This document shows positions 16,745 through 24,158 of a stretch of DNA of 64,000 bases, in pieces. Made by a program: the position numbers and the translations under genes. Position 1 is the stretch's first letter, and the number at the start of each line of letters is the position of its first letter. Under the pieces are notes generated by a model, which made no database searches, had not been told where the DNA came from, and worked only from the letters and a program-made list of their open reading frames with translations. The DNA lies in the NCBI GenBank assembly GCA_964652775.1, contig CAZZAM010000011.1:1-64000 (forward strand), read 5' to 3'. Source of the DNA: UBA11346 sp038060575. Lineage in GTDB: Bacteria; Planctomycetota; UBA11346.

Positions 16745-17869
16745 ATGAGCTCAACACCGCGCCAACGCATCCTGGATGCACTCTCTCACCGCCAACCAAC
16801 TGAGACGCCGTTCTCGTGGGGCTTAGGTCTGACCGCAGCCATGCAGGACGACATGCGCCAGCACTGTGCTGGACTCGGACTCGACTGGGACCTCCTGCGC
16901 GAGGCCGTCGATGATCGCCGACTCTTGTTTTCTCATTGGACCCAGCCACTGCCAGCGGAGCGCGATGGCGTGATTATCAACGAATGGGGCATCCACATGC
17001 GGCAGGTCAGCTATGGCAAAGGCAGTTACCGGGAGTTTGTCGACTTCCCCCTCGCCGCTGCGACCACTGCTGCTGATCTCGACCTCCATGCATGGCCAGA
17101 TCCCTCGCATTGGGACGCCAACGCCCTGCGTGAGACGATCATCAGCGGGGACCCGCAACGCCAACGCGCAGTCGTGTTGGCTGCGGGCAATCCATTTGAA
17201 ATCTACAGCTGGCTCACCGGCCTTGAGCAGGCCATGGTCAATTTGGCTGAGAATCCCGAGCTCGTCACCGATGCCCTGACCCGCATCACGTCCATCTGTG
17301 ACGCGCGTGTGCGCGCGAATTTCAAAGCGGCTGGCGATCTCATCGACATGGTTTTTTACGCTGACGATCTCGGCGGTCAGGAAAAACTGCTGATATCGCG
17401 GCCAACCTATCGCCGCATGATCCAACCCCATCACCGCCGTCTGTGCGCAACCGTGCGCGAGGTGGCCCCGCACGCCAAGATCCTATTCCACAGCGATGGC
17501 GCGGTGTTCGATATTCTTCCTGATCTGGTCGACTCCGGTATCGACTGCCTAGAGGCGGTGCAGACCGACGCTGGCGGCATGGTGCCCGAACGTCTCAAAG
17601 AACGCTGGGCTGGTAAGCTGGCCTTCCACGGCGCGATCAGCGTGCAACAGATTCTCCCACGCGGCACGCCCGAGACCGTAGCCGAGGAATGCCGTCACCT
17701 CGAGCGCGTCCTCGGCGCTGGCGGCGGCTGGATCGCCGCCCCCACGCACGCCGTGCAAGTCGGCACCCCTCCCGCCAACGTCCTCGCCATGGTCGAAACC
17801 ATTTTGGGAGCCGAACGCTGGGCCGCCGCCATCGAGACTTCACGTCTGCTCACCGCCGTCGCATGCTGA
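16745..17869 (+). CDS. Uroporphyrinogen decarboxylase-family protein
   Basis: A 374-residue protein. The ATG at 16745 begins MSSTPRQRILDALSHRQPTE, the standard N-terminus of URO-D/MtaA-type proteins; the frame is open for 48 codons before it, but without homology features. Family words seen are NPFEIYSWLTGLEQAMVNL, DMVFYADDLGGQEKLLISRP, ILFHSDGAVFDILPDLVDSGIDCLEAVQ, LAFHGAISVQQILPRGTPE and GGWIAAPTHAVQVGTPPANV. This subgroup, common in Planctomycetes and Lentisphaerae, is not the heme enzyme itself; related proteins bind corrinoid or act in methyl transfer, but for this type the substrate is unknown. Divergent from an AraC regulator. Confidence 0.88.
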   Translation: MSSTPRQRILDALSHRQPTETPFSWGLGLTAAMQDDMRQHCAGLGLDWDLLREAVDDRRLLFSHWTQPLPAERDGVIINEWGIHMRQVSYGKGSYREFVDFPLAAATTAADLDLHAWPDPSHWDANALRETIISGDPQRQRAVVLAAGNPFEIYSWLTGLEQAMVNLAENPELVTDALTRITSICDARVRANFKAAGDLIDMVFYADDLGGQEKLLISRPTYRRMIQPHHRRLCATVREVAPHAKILFHSDGAVFDILPDLVDSGIDCLEAVQTDAGGMVPERLKERWAGKLAFHGAISVQQILPRGTPETVAEECRHLERVLGAGGGWIAAPTHAVQVGTPPANVLAMVETILGAERWAAAIETSRLLTAVAC

Positions 17870-17882
17870 TCGCAGAAGACGC

Positions 17883-18033
17883 TGGCGGCCGCGAGCAGAT
17901 GTGCACTGCTGATCTGCTGTTTAGGGCGTAGACTGTCGTCTGCGAAGCAGACGAGGAGGCCACCTGCGTGGCCTCCGGCAGTCGAGCCGGCGCGAGCTCC
18001 GACGAGCGCCGCCGGGTTGACCACGGAAAACGC
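17883..18033 (-). repeat. tRNA-Arg 3'-half repeat unit 1 with structured spacer (oldest copy)
   Basis: 17883-17925 repeats the 3' half of tRNA-Arg(CCT) with several changes (for example in the T loop). The spacer 17926-18033 folds on paper into a three-way junction: stem GACTG/CAGTC (17931-17935 with 17979-17983) enclosing TCGTCTGC-GAA-GCAGACGA (17936-17954) and GGAGGCCAC-CTGC-GTGGCCTCC (17955-17976). A further stem CGGCGC/GCGCCG (17988-17993 with 18006-18011) follows. The shape matches unit 3 although the sequence does not. Confidence 0.75.
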
Positions 18034-18200
18034 TGGCGGCCCCGAGCAGATTTGAACTGCTGACCTGCTGTTTAGGGTGAATTCAGTGNNNNNNNNNNNN
18101 NNNNNNNNNNNNNNNNNNNNNNNNNNNNNNNNNNNNNNNNNNNNNNNNNNNNNNNNNNNNNNNNNNNNNNNNNNNNNNNNNNNNNNNNGGGTTTCCGTAA
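18034..18200 (-). repeat. tRNA-Arg 3'-half repeat unit 2 (interrupted by gap)
   Basis: 18034-18076 is an exact 43-bp copy of the tRNA-Arg(CCT) 3' half. The 12 bases that follow equal the start of the unit 3 spacer, and the bases after the N run (GGGTTTCCGTAA) equal its end, so the missing part is probably one spacer like that of unit 3. Confidence 0.7.
18089..18188. other. Assembly gap (100 N)
   Basis: Exactly 100 unknown bases, the conventional placeholder for a gap of unknown size. It sits inside the tandem tRNA-half array, so the true number of units is unknown and the repeats probably caused the gap. Confidence 0.95.
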
Positions 18201-18358
18201 TGGCGGCCCCGAGCAGATTTGAACTGCTGACCTGCTGTTTAGGGTGAATTCAGTGCCGACAACGTCGGCAGCAGGCCAAAGGCCTGCGTGCTGAATTCAC
18301 GCGTCAGCGTACCCCGCAGACCGTAGGTCGAGGAGTAGCTGACGCCGGGTTTCCGTAA
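18201..18358 (-). repeat. tRNA-Arg 3'-half repeat unit 3 with structured spacer
   Basis: 18201-18243 is an exact copy of the tRNA 3' half. The 115-nt spacer has stem GTGAATTCAG/CTGAATTCAC (18244-18253 with 18291-18300) enclosing two 7-bp hairpins, TGCCGAC-AAC-GTCGGCA (18254-18270) and GCAGGCC-AAA-GGCCTGC (18271-18287), with only three bases unpaired. Then GCGTCAGC/GCTGACGC (18301-18308 with 18338-18345) encloses GACC-GTA-GGTC. GGGTTTCCGTAA follows before the next tRNA half. Confidence 0.8.
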
Positions 18359-18435
18359 TGGCGGCCCCGAGCAGATTTGAACTGCTGACCTGCTGTTTAG
18401 GAAACAGCCGCTCTATCCAGCTGAGCTACGGGACC
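18359..18435 (-). tRNA. tRNA-Arg(CCT)
   Basis: A full 77-nt cloverleaf on the minus strand with encoded CCA. The acceptor GGTCCCG pairs with CGGGGCC, the D stem is GCTC/GAGC, the anticodon stem GCTGT/ACAGC has loop TTCCTAA (anticodon CCT, reading AGG), and the T stem is AGCAG/CTGCT with loop TTCAAAT. Its 3' half from the anticodon loop on is repeated three more times downstream. Confidence 0.95.
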
Positions 18436-18460
18436 ATCCGCCCGTGTCGTAGCGCCAATT

Positions 18461-18754
18461 CTATCGCGCGCCAGTCACGCCAGGCGAATCCATCCCCATC
18501 GCGAAGACAATCTTCCGATCCTTGATCTCCTTCTCCACAACATGACACAACGCCCGCATAACCGCATAGGGCATGTTGTCCCGGTGCATGTTGATCACAC
18601 ATGACTTCGGGTCAGCATCCAAGCGCACCAAGCCGTACTGCATCCAATCGTGGTCGTAGGCCGACCACAATTCGATGGTCAGCGACTGCGCGTCGCCATC
18701 GCCGATGCGGATTTCCCAATCGCGGTTGCCGTAGTGAAGTCTGATCGTTTTCAT
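18461..18754 (-). CDS. Hypothetical protein paired with an ACP-like protein
   Basis: A 97-residue protein, ATG at 18754 overlapping the previous stop by 4 bases (ATGA), so it is translationally coupled to the gene at 18751-19206. It begins MKTIRLHYGNRDWEIRIGDG and looks like an alternating beta/beta/alpha small domain; residues SLTIELWSAYDHDWMQYGLV and SCVINMHRDNMPYAVMRAL are the most distinctive words. It has no signal peptide and no membrane segment. No family is recognised. The 3' end lies 26 bases from tRNA-Arg(CCT), in the same direction, and the tRNA would be downstream in any shared transcript. Confidence 0.7.
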   Translation of the reverse strand: MKTIRLHYGNRDWEIRIGDGDAQSLTIELWSAYDHDWMQYGLVRLDADPKSCVINMHRDNMPYAVMRALCHVVEKEIKDRKIVFAMGMDSPGVTGAR

Positions 18755-19206
18755 GTAGCGCCTCGTTCCCGAGATACACCTTCAACAAAATGAATAAACT
18801 CGATGAACGTGGTTTTTTCTTCGACCAATTTACGGCATAGTTCATCAGTGAATTTGAAACCAAATGCGCTCTCAATATCCATTATGATTTCGCATTCATT
18901 CAGGTCACCGTACCTCAATACCATCATCAACTCAATCGGATCCTCTGGGTGGAACGTTGACCCTTTGGGAAATGCATAAGCGATGATTATGCCCTCTATC
19001 TTCTTCCGAATGTCCTTGCTGTAATGACATCTTTCCCATTCGGCCTCAGGAACCGGACCGCGGTCGATCGCCTGTCGAACTAATCGTCGCTCGTTCTCCA
19101 CTTGCCTGTAATATCCGATAGCTGGCCCAATGATCGGCACGCCTGTGACCTTCGACTTTGTATCAAGCGATGGATCCGGATCATGCAAAAGGAGCATATT
19201 TACCAC
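18751..19206 (-). CDS. Hypothetical protein with an acyl-carrier-like C-terminal region
   Basis: A 151-residue protein; the start is ATG 19206 or the in-frame ATG at 19197. The N-terminal half has a hydrophobic patch (VTGVPIIGPAIGYY) and a charged helix. The C-terminal 70 residues (DLNECEIIMDIESAFGFKFTDE, then TTFIEFIHFVEGV) follow the helix pattern of acyl carrier proteins (an acidic helix followed by FGxxxxDE and a last helix). However, the DSL serine that carries phosphopantetheine is absent; the matching position reads DLNEC. It is therefore at most an ACP-like fold without cofactor. The next gene overlaps it by 4 bases. Confidence 0.68.
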   Translation of the reverse strand: MVNMLLLHDPDPSLDTKSKVTGVPIIGPAIGYYRQVENERRLVRQAIDRGPVPEAEWERCHYSKDIRKKIEGIIIAYAFPKGSTFHPEDPIELMMVLRYGDLNECEIIMDIESAFGFKFTDELCRKLVEEKTTFIEFIHFVEGVSRERGAT

Positions 19207-19371
19207 TCATATGCTATCGCAATTTCGCACAAGGAACGAACACGCTTCCTGTCACTGCCTTGCTTCCAACGGTGTTTCGCTGTGGCCAGGGATGGCATCG
19301 GCCGCGCCGCCTCCAATTCAGCCGATCTGGAGCTCGGCGTTCCCGGGCCAGCCCAATGCAACGCAATCACC

Positions 19372-20205
19372 CTACTTCTCCCTCACCCCCGCCCGCGCGT
19401 CCACTTCCGCTTTCATCATGCCCTCCAAGTCTGCAAGGATCTTCCGCTTCTGGTCATCGGCCAGTCCACGCACGCTGACCGTCACGATGGTTCCATCGAA
19501 GTCCCACAATTCGATCGTGCCACCCAGCTTGGTTGCGTCAGGCTGAATTTTTTCAGACACAAACCGCTGAATCTTCATCACGGTGGGAATGCGGCCTACA
19601 GCGCCGCTCGGCTGCTTCGCTGCTTCCTTGACCAGCGGCTTGTCGACTGCCTCGGCAAGCAGACGCGGAATGTCGGCACGACACGATCCGCAGCCGGTGC
19701 CAACGCCGGTCGCATCAACGACGCCCTGCACACTATCAAGCGCCATGATCTGCATCGACTGGCGCACGGTCTCTTCGGGAATGCCGTGGCAGCGACAAAA
19801 CAACGGCTGCAACTCTTCGTCGGCTTCGGGAATTTCGCTGCGGTGAACTGCAATTGCCGAGCGCAGACCTTCAAGGCCCCAGATGATGGGTGGCAAGTCC
19901 TCGGCGGCCAGTCCACCGAGATGAGCGCACACATCCACCGGACCAAGGGCCATTGCCTCGTCAGGCGTCCGACCCACCGCAAGCTCGGTCACCACCGATG
20001 CGCTCGCCACCTGGTCACCGGCGTTGAATACTTGGAACCGGGCCTCGCTGATCCGCCCGTCCGCGATCTTCACGTAGAAGCGCAACGCATCGCCGACCAC
20101 GATCGAACCAACATCGCCGGTCGCACTGGCGTTCAGTAGCTTGCCGAGGTTGCGCGGCCGCCGCTGGTGGTCGTCGAGCTGTTCGCGAGGAGTCAGAGTA
20201 ACCAT
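19372..20205 (-). CDS. NifU-like protein lacking most scaffold cysteines
   Basis: A 277-residue protein with ATG at 20205 (MVTLTPREQLDDHQRR). The order of domains is that of NifU: an IscU-like N-terminal domain (1-125), a BFD-type [2Fe-2S] domain (133-185) and an Nfu-like C-terminal domain (205-265). The central domain keeps four cysteines in C-x-C...C-x2-C spacing (137, 139, 172, 175). In the N-terminal domain the expected ligand positions read VVGD (residues 37-39) and NAGDQVASAS (61-70), without cysteine. The C-terminal domain keeps GGTIELWDFDGTIVTVSVRG but lacks the CxxC that should follow. It probably cannot assemble clusters in the usual way; a redox or regulatory role through the central cluster is inferred. 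No nif genes are nearby. Confidence 0.85.
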   Translation of the reverse strand: MVTLTPREQLDDHQRRPRNLGKLLNASATGDVGSIVVGDALRFYVKIADGRISEARFQVFNAGDQVASASVVTELAVGRTPDEAMALGPVDVCAHLGGLAAEDLPPIIWGLEGLRSAIAVHRSEIPEADEELQPLFCRCHGIPEETVRQSMQIMALDSVQGVVDATGVGTGCGSCRADIPRLLAEAVDKPLVKEAAKQPSGAVGRIPTVMKIQRFVSEKIQPDATKLGGTIELWDFDGTIVTVSVRGLADDQKRKILADLEGMMKAEVDARAGVREK

Positions 20206-20226
20206 AACCGCCGCGGATGCTTGGTT

Positions 20227-22308
20227 ATGGCATGGGATGGCAAGGACAGGGATGGTGAAGCCATACACATTTCCAGGCCTCCCCTGCTGCGACTTTGCCG
20301 CTATACCGCCGCTGTGCGCTGGCTCATCATACTCTGGATTGCCTCGTTGACTGCGCTGGAACCACCGGCATTGCCCGAGTCCGGTGCCAGCTACACGGCA
20401 GTCACCCACGCTTTGCAAGCGCTGAGTCGTGGAGATTCGCAGCCGCTGTTGGACTTGCCCGATAGCGCGTTTGCAACCCCGCCGGGCATCCGCGATCGCG
20501 ACCGCCCAGGCATCACCGTGCCGTGGACCTGGCTACTCGATAGCGCGCTGCCCGCAACATGGTCGAGCGAACGGAGTGACGTCGTCCGCATGGCGGTGGT
20601 GAAACGTCTGCTCGCCAACCGTTCTGGACTGGACACCGCCCTCACGCCTGAGGATCTGCTGGCAGTGATGCGCTGCCGAGGGAATCCGGGTCTGTTGCCG
20701 CACGACCGGGCAGCGATCACCCTGACTGGGTGGCCGGTGCCTGCAGATGTCGCACTCGAGGAATACGAACGCGCGGGTTGGTTGCACACCCGACGCGTTT
20801 TGATGGCGTTGATGCCCGTCGGTGTCGTCGCGTGGCAGACGCCGCTGGAACTAGGCGCAAAAGTCTGGACAGGACATGGTGGAGCGCTCATCGCGGACGG
20901 ACAGGGGTTGCAGTGGCGATGGCCGAGTGGTGTTGTCACGCCGATGCCACCATTGCCGCCAGCGGTGGTCGCGTTGGGCGTCGATGGCGGCGCGGCATTT
21001 TTTGCTCAAGGATTCACTGGCTGGCGACTGCAGCCGGCGAACAGTCAATCCGATGACAAGCGCATAGCAGCATCTGGATTCGCAGTCGGAAAACCGGAGT
21101 CGGTCGCGTTGGGCGCCGAGCCATTGGGAACTCCGCTCGCCAGTCCGCAGGGCTGTCTGTGGTTGACGATGCACAGCGTGGTGTTCTGGGATGGCCACGC
21201 TGCCGTTGTCCATCGTCACGGCCTTCCTGCTGGGCGCGGCTGGCAATTGCGCCGGGACACCGACGGGAAGCCGTTGATCGCGGCGCCGAACGGCAAACTC
21301 TGGTCCTTGCCCGCCTATCGTTCCCAACCGCACGACGATGAGTTGCTCGGCCGATTTGCCGACCTGGACCAGGTCCAGGATCATGCGCAACCACTGCGTT
21401 TTCGTGCCGCACTTCGCCTGGGCCATTGGGATATGGCACAGATGCTTGCCAGCACGCCGACCGAGCACGAGTTGGTCGCGCACTACGCCCAGCTTCCTGC
21501 GCCAGGCAGAAGCAATGACGAGGTGCTGATCCCGCGCGATCCAGCGGAACTTGCTTTGCCCACCGAAGCCTGGAGCGGAGCGGTGCTGCCGTCTGTGCGC
21601 GACGCCAAACCAACCTCCCTGCCAGCGAAACGTCACCCCGAACGACCGCTTGACGATGCGCCGGAACCGTGGCCCACTGCGCCGAACAGTGAACGCATTC
21701 ACGCCGGATTGGCGATTGGGCATCGGCAATGGATGGTGCGCGACGATGGCTGTCGCGTTGAAGCAATCTGCCTGGATGGCGTGCATGTGCGTTGGTTCAC
21801 CCGCTGGCTGCCTGAAGATCGCGCGGTTGCTCCGATGCGCTCCATGGCCTTGGTCGATAACCTGTTCGTAATCGGTGAAGGTGACAGCCGGCTACTCGTG
21901 TGCGATGCGACCACTGGCAGCGTCATACTGGATCTGCGACCACGACGACTACCCATTCTACCCGGACGCACGTGGCTGCGTCTACGTCCAGATGGTGTTG
22001 CCGGAGCCATGATCCTGCATCCACCGGGCCTCGACGACCGCATCGGCTGGATGTCAAAAAATGGCGAAGAACGCAGCGAACGCCTGCCTGGATCAACGCG
22101 CTGGCTGCTCGCACTTCCGGACGGCGAACGCTGGCTCTGTCTTACGGACGGCACCGCGCTGACTTGCCGCGACGATGCGGGGGAGCAAACGGTAACGTGG
22201 ACACCACTCCGGCTGCCCGATGGATTGCGCGCTGCGAGCGAGCCTCCGCGCGTGGTCGATGGCGGCATCGCCGCCGGAGCACTACGCTGGAAGTGGCGCG
22301 CGCCGTAA
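20227..22308 (+). CDS. Exported hypothetical protein, possible beta-propeller
   Basis: A 693-residue protein from ATG 20227; a GTG at 20314 would give a cleaner signal peptide (VRWLIILWIASLTALEPP) and a wider gap to the divergent nifU-like gene. The mature protein contains repeated Trp/Gly-rich strands such as GLQWRWPSGVVTPMPPLP, GWQLRRDTDGKPLIAAPNGKLWSL, VLDLRPRRLPILPGRTWLRL and DGERWLCLTDGTALTCRDDAGEQTVTW, which suggest PQQ- or WD-like propeller blades. A helical insert (RFADLDQVQDHAQPLRFRAALRLGHWDMAQML) sits in the middle. No family is recognised. It ends 38 bases before a long inverted repeat. Confidence 0.72.
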   Translation: MAWDGKDRDGEAIHISRPPLLRLCRYTAAVRWLIILWIASLTALEPPALPESGASYTAVTHALQALSRGDSQPLLDLPDSAFATPPGIRDRDRPGITVPWTWLLDSALPATWSSERSDVVRMAVVKRLLANRSGLDTALTPEDLLAVMRCRGNPGLLPHDRAAITLTGWPVPADVALEEYERAGWLHTRRVLMALMPVGVVAWQTPLELGAKVWTGHGGALIADGQGLQWRWPSGVVTPMPPLPPAVVALGVDGGAAFFAQGFTGWRLQPANSQSDDKRIAASGFAVGKPESVALGAEPLGTPLASPQGCLWLTMHSVVFWDGHAAVVHRHGLPAGRGWQLRRDTDGKPLIAAPNGKLWSLPAYRSQPHDDELLGRFADLDQVQDHAQPLRFRAALRLGHWDMAQMLASTPTEHELVAHYAQLPAPGRSNDEVLIPRDPAELALPTEAWSGAVLPSVRDAKPTSLPAKRHPERPLDDAPEPWPTAPNSERIHAGLAIGHRQWMVRDDGCRVEAICLDGVHVRWFTRWLPEDRAVAPMRSMALVDNLFVIGEGDSRLLVCDATTGSVILDLRPRRLPILPGRTWLRLRPDGVAGAMILHPPGLDDRIGWMSKNGEERSERLPGSTRWLLALPDGERWLCLTDGTALTCRDDAGEQTVTWTPLRLPDGLRAASEPPRVVDGGIAAGALRWKWRAP

Positions 22309-22346
22309 AGAAATTCGAGTTTTACCCACGGCATTGGGAAAAATCC

Positions 22347-22497
22347 AAGGCAACCGCAGAGGCGCAGAGGCCGCAGAGATCGCAGAGGCGAGTGCGATTT
22401 GATCGTCATCCAATGGTTGGTCACACCGGGGAAAATCGCGTCTTCCAACCTCAATCCTCTGCGACCTCCGCGGCCTCTGCGCCTCTGCGGTTGCCTT
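22347..22497. repeat. Long inverted repeat, GCAGAGGC family, copy 1
   Basis: AAGGCAACCGCAGAGGCGCA (from 22347) pairs with the complementary arm ending GGTTGCCTT at 22497. The arms continue GAGGCCGCAGAGATCGCAGAGG and its complement; the central ~55 bases are unique. It lies between convergent genes. The left flank (GCATTGGGAAAAATCC) resembles the reverse complement of the right flank of copies 2 and 4, so it is inserted in the opposite orientation. Confidence 0.9.
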
Positions 22498-22518
22498 GAA
22501 AGGGGTAATCTAAGCAGA

Positions 22519-23643
22519 TCAGGCCTTCTGCTTTTTCTTGCCCAGTCTGTGATAGACCGCGAGTCGCTGCAACAGTGGCGCAGTTCCCGGTGGAAAATTC
22601 AGCGCGATGAATTCCGCCGGAGTAAACCACGCCAAGCCATCACTGGCCAGCGCACGCACACTGGTCGGTGCGAACAGACGGACACGATAGCAGGACAGAC
22701 GCAGATGACGATCGGGATAGGTGTGGTGCCAGGTTAGGAGATGACGGGCAGCGAGAACTTCCGCGCCAACTTCTTCGGCGACTTCGCGGGCAATCGCGCG
22801 GCGTTCATCTTCACCAGCCTCGACCTTGCCACCGGGCAATTCCCACCCGCCGCCGGCGTGTTTTGCAACTGGACGCCGCGCTGCGAGATACTTGCCCTCG
22901 TGATGAATCAGTGCGACCACCACTTTGATCACCGGTGTGCTGCGCGGCGGCGCTGGGTCACCGTACTGAATTTTTGTCGAAGCCACTTTCAGCGGAGCCG
23001 CGCTGGCGACGAGGGCCGCCGCATCCGCACGATCGACGCAGCGCCGCGCCCACGGACATACAGCGCAACGCGGATTGCGGGCACTGCACACCAACGCACC
23101 CAATTCCATCATCGCGTTATTCCATGCGATCGGCTCACTGGTCGCCAACGCCGCATCGGCAGCCACTTGGAACGCGCTGCGATCCACTGTCGTGCCACCT
23201 AGACGCAGGCCGTCACGGCGACTGAGCACACGCGCGACATTGGTATCGAGTACAGCGGACGGATGTGCGAAGGCGAAGGCCGCCAGCGCGCGCGCGGTGT
23301 ACGGCCCGATGCCGGGCAACTCCTGTAATCCGACTAGATCACGTGGCCAATTGCCGCGCGCGATGACCGCTCGACAGGTTGCCCGCAGTCGCTCGACCCG
23401 ACTGGGATAACCGAGCCCCTTCCAGGCGCGATGGATGACCTCATCTGCTGCGGTCGCCAAAGCGCGTTCATCGGGAAACAAGGCAAGGAACCGTTCGTAA
23501 AACGGAATAACCCGGGCCACCTGGGTCTGCTGCAGCATGACTTCGCTGACTAGGACACGGTAGGGATCACGGGTCTGCCGCCACGGCAAATCGCGGCGGT
23601 TTGCGGCGTACCAAGTCAGCAATTCACGCTGCGCTGCATCCAT
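22519..23643 (-). CDS. mutY: A/G-specific adenine glycosylase fused to an intact Nudix domain
   Basis: A 374-residue protein from ATG 23643 (MDAAQRELLTWYAANRRDLP); the open frame upstream has no family features. The HhH-GPD glycosylase domain covers residues 1-185, with catalytic Glu34 (SEVMLQQTQV), the hairpin LPGIGPYTA (109-117) and Asp133 (LDTNVARV). The [4Fe-4S] loop is C186-x6-C193-x2-C196-x5-C202. In the C-terminal domain (238-370) the Nudix box G272-x5-E278-x7-RE(286-287)-VAEE-VG is complete; in E. coli MutY the matching domain only recognises 8-oxoguanine and its box is degenerate. The protein may thus both remove A opposite 8-oxoG and hydrolyse an oxidised nucleotide. The double function is inferred. 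Confidence 0.95.
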   Translation of the reverse strand: MDAAQRELLTWYAANRRDLPWRQTRDPYRVLVSEVMLQQTQVARVIPFYERFLALFPDERALATAADEVIHRAWKGLGYPSRVERLRATCRAVIARGNWPRDLVGLQELPGIGPYTARALAAFAFAHPSAVLDTNVARVLSRRDGLRLGGTTVDRSAFQVAADAALATSEPIAWNNAMMELGALVCSARNPRCAVCPWARRCVDRADAAALVASAAPLKVASTKIQYGDPAPPRSTPVIKVVVALIHHEGKYLAARRPVAKHAGGGWELPGGKVEAGEDERRAIAREVAEEVGAEVLAARHLLTWHHTYPDRHLRLSCYRVRLFAPTSVRALASDGLAWFTPAEFIALNFPPGTAPLLQRLAVYHRLGKKKQKA

Positions 23644-23733
23644 GTCGGGGCATCCTGAGTGGCAGATACGCCTCGCCAACCGGCATGATAAGCACCCTTC
23701 CGCAGGATGCGGCAGCCGGTACGAGTATCTTCC

Positions 23734-24153
23734 ATGCAGGTGAATCGGCTGATCTGGTGCGGAACGATAGCCCTCGCGTTGTCCGGTTGCCTCTATCACG
23801 AGGCACGGATCGACGCGGCTGTTCCAGCTGACATGTCCGACCACCGCCAGCACACCAGCATCGGTGTCCAGGTCAGCGACCGTGCCCCAGCGTTGGCCAA
23901 ACGTGGTCCACTGCCCTACGACATTCCCGTCACCTGGATCGTGCGCGACAACAGTGAACATATGCTGGTTGGTCAGGCGCGGGCCACGAGTCCCCTGCCG
24001 TGGTGGCAACGCTTCCCGGCCGACCTGCTGGTGGACATGTGGCCCGGTGACGTGTGCGTCACCACGATCGTCACCGTAACTCCAACCCCAGTTCGCATTC
24101 GTACCGCCGACGAGATCACCGCCGAGGCCCACGCCGCCGGCTATGCCCCCTAA
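23734..24153 (+). CDS. Small lipoprotein, unknown function
   Basis: A 139-residue protein with start at ATG 23734, because MQVNRLIWCGTIALALSGC gives a lipoprotein signal peptide with lipobox ALSGC. The mature part (PYDIPVTWIVRDNSEHMLVG, then WWQRFPADLLVDMWPGDVCV) has no recognised domain; its tail VTVTPTPVRIRTADEITAEA is strand-like. It ends 5 bases before the TPR-protein gene and is probably transcribed with it, followed by ispD, gatC and gatA. It is divergent from mutY. Confidence 0.8.
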   Translation: MQVNRLIWCGTIALALSGCLYHEARIDAAVPADMSDHRQHTSIGVQVSDRAPALAKRGPLPYDIPVTWIVRDNSEHMLVGQARATSPLPWWQRFPADLLVDMWPGDVCVTTIVTVTPTPVRIRTADEITAEAHAAGYAP

Positions 24154-24158
24154 GCACC

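Noticed and set aside
17883..18435. A group I intron in tRNA-Arg(CCT), since such introns sit in anticodon loops of this tRNA in other bacteria
   Set aside because: The tRNA itself is uninterrupted; the spacers are only about 110 nt, far below group I size, and there is no copy of the 5' half next to them.
19102..20139. Open frame (345 codons) opposite the nifU-like gene
   Set aside because: His/Arg/Asn-rich shadow; the minus strand has three recognisable NifU domains.
19372..20205. Part of a nitrogen-fixation cluster
   Set aside because: Although NifU-like, the protein lacks scaffold cysteines and no other nif gene is in the window.
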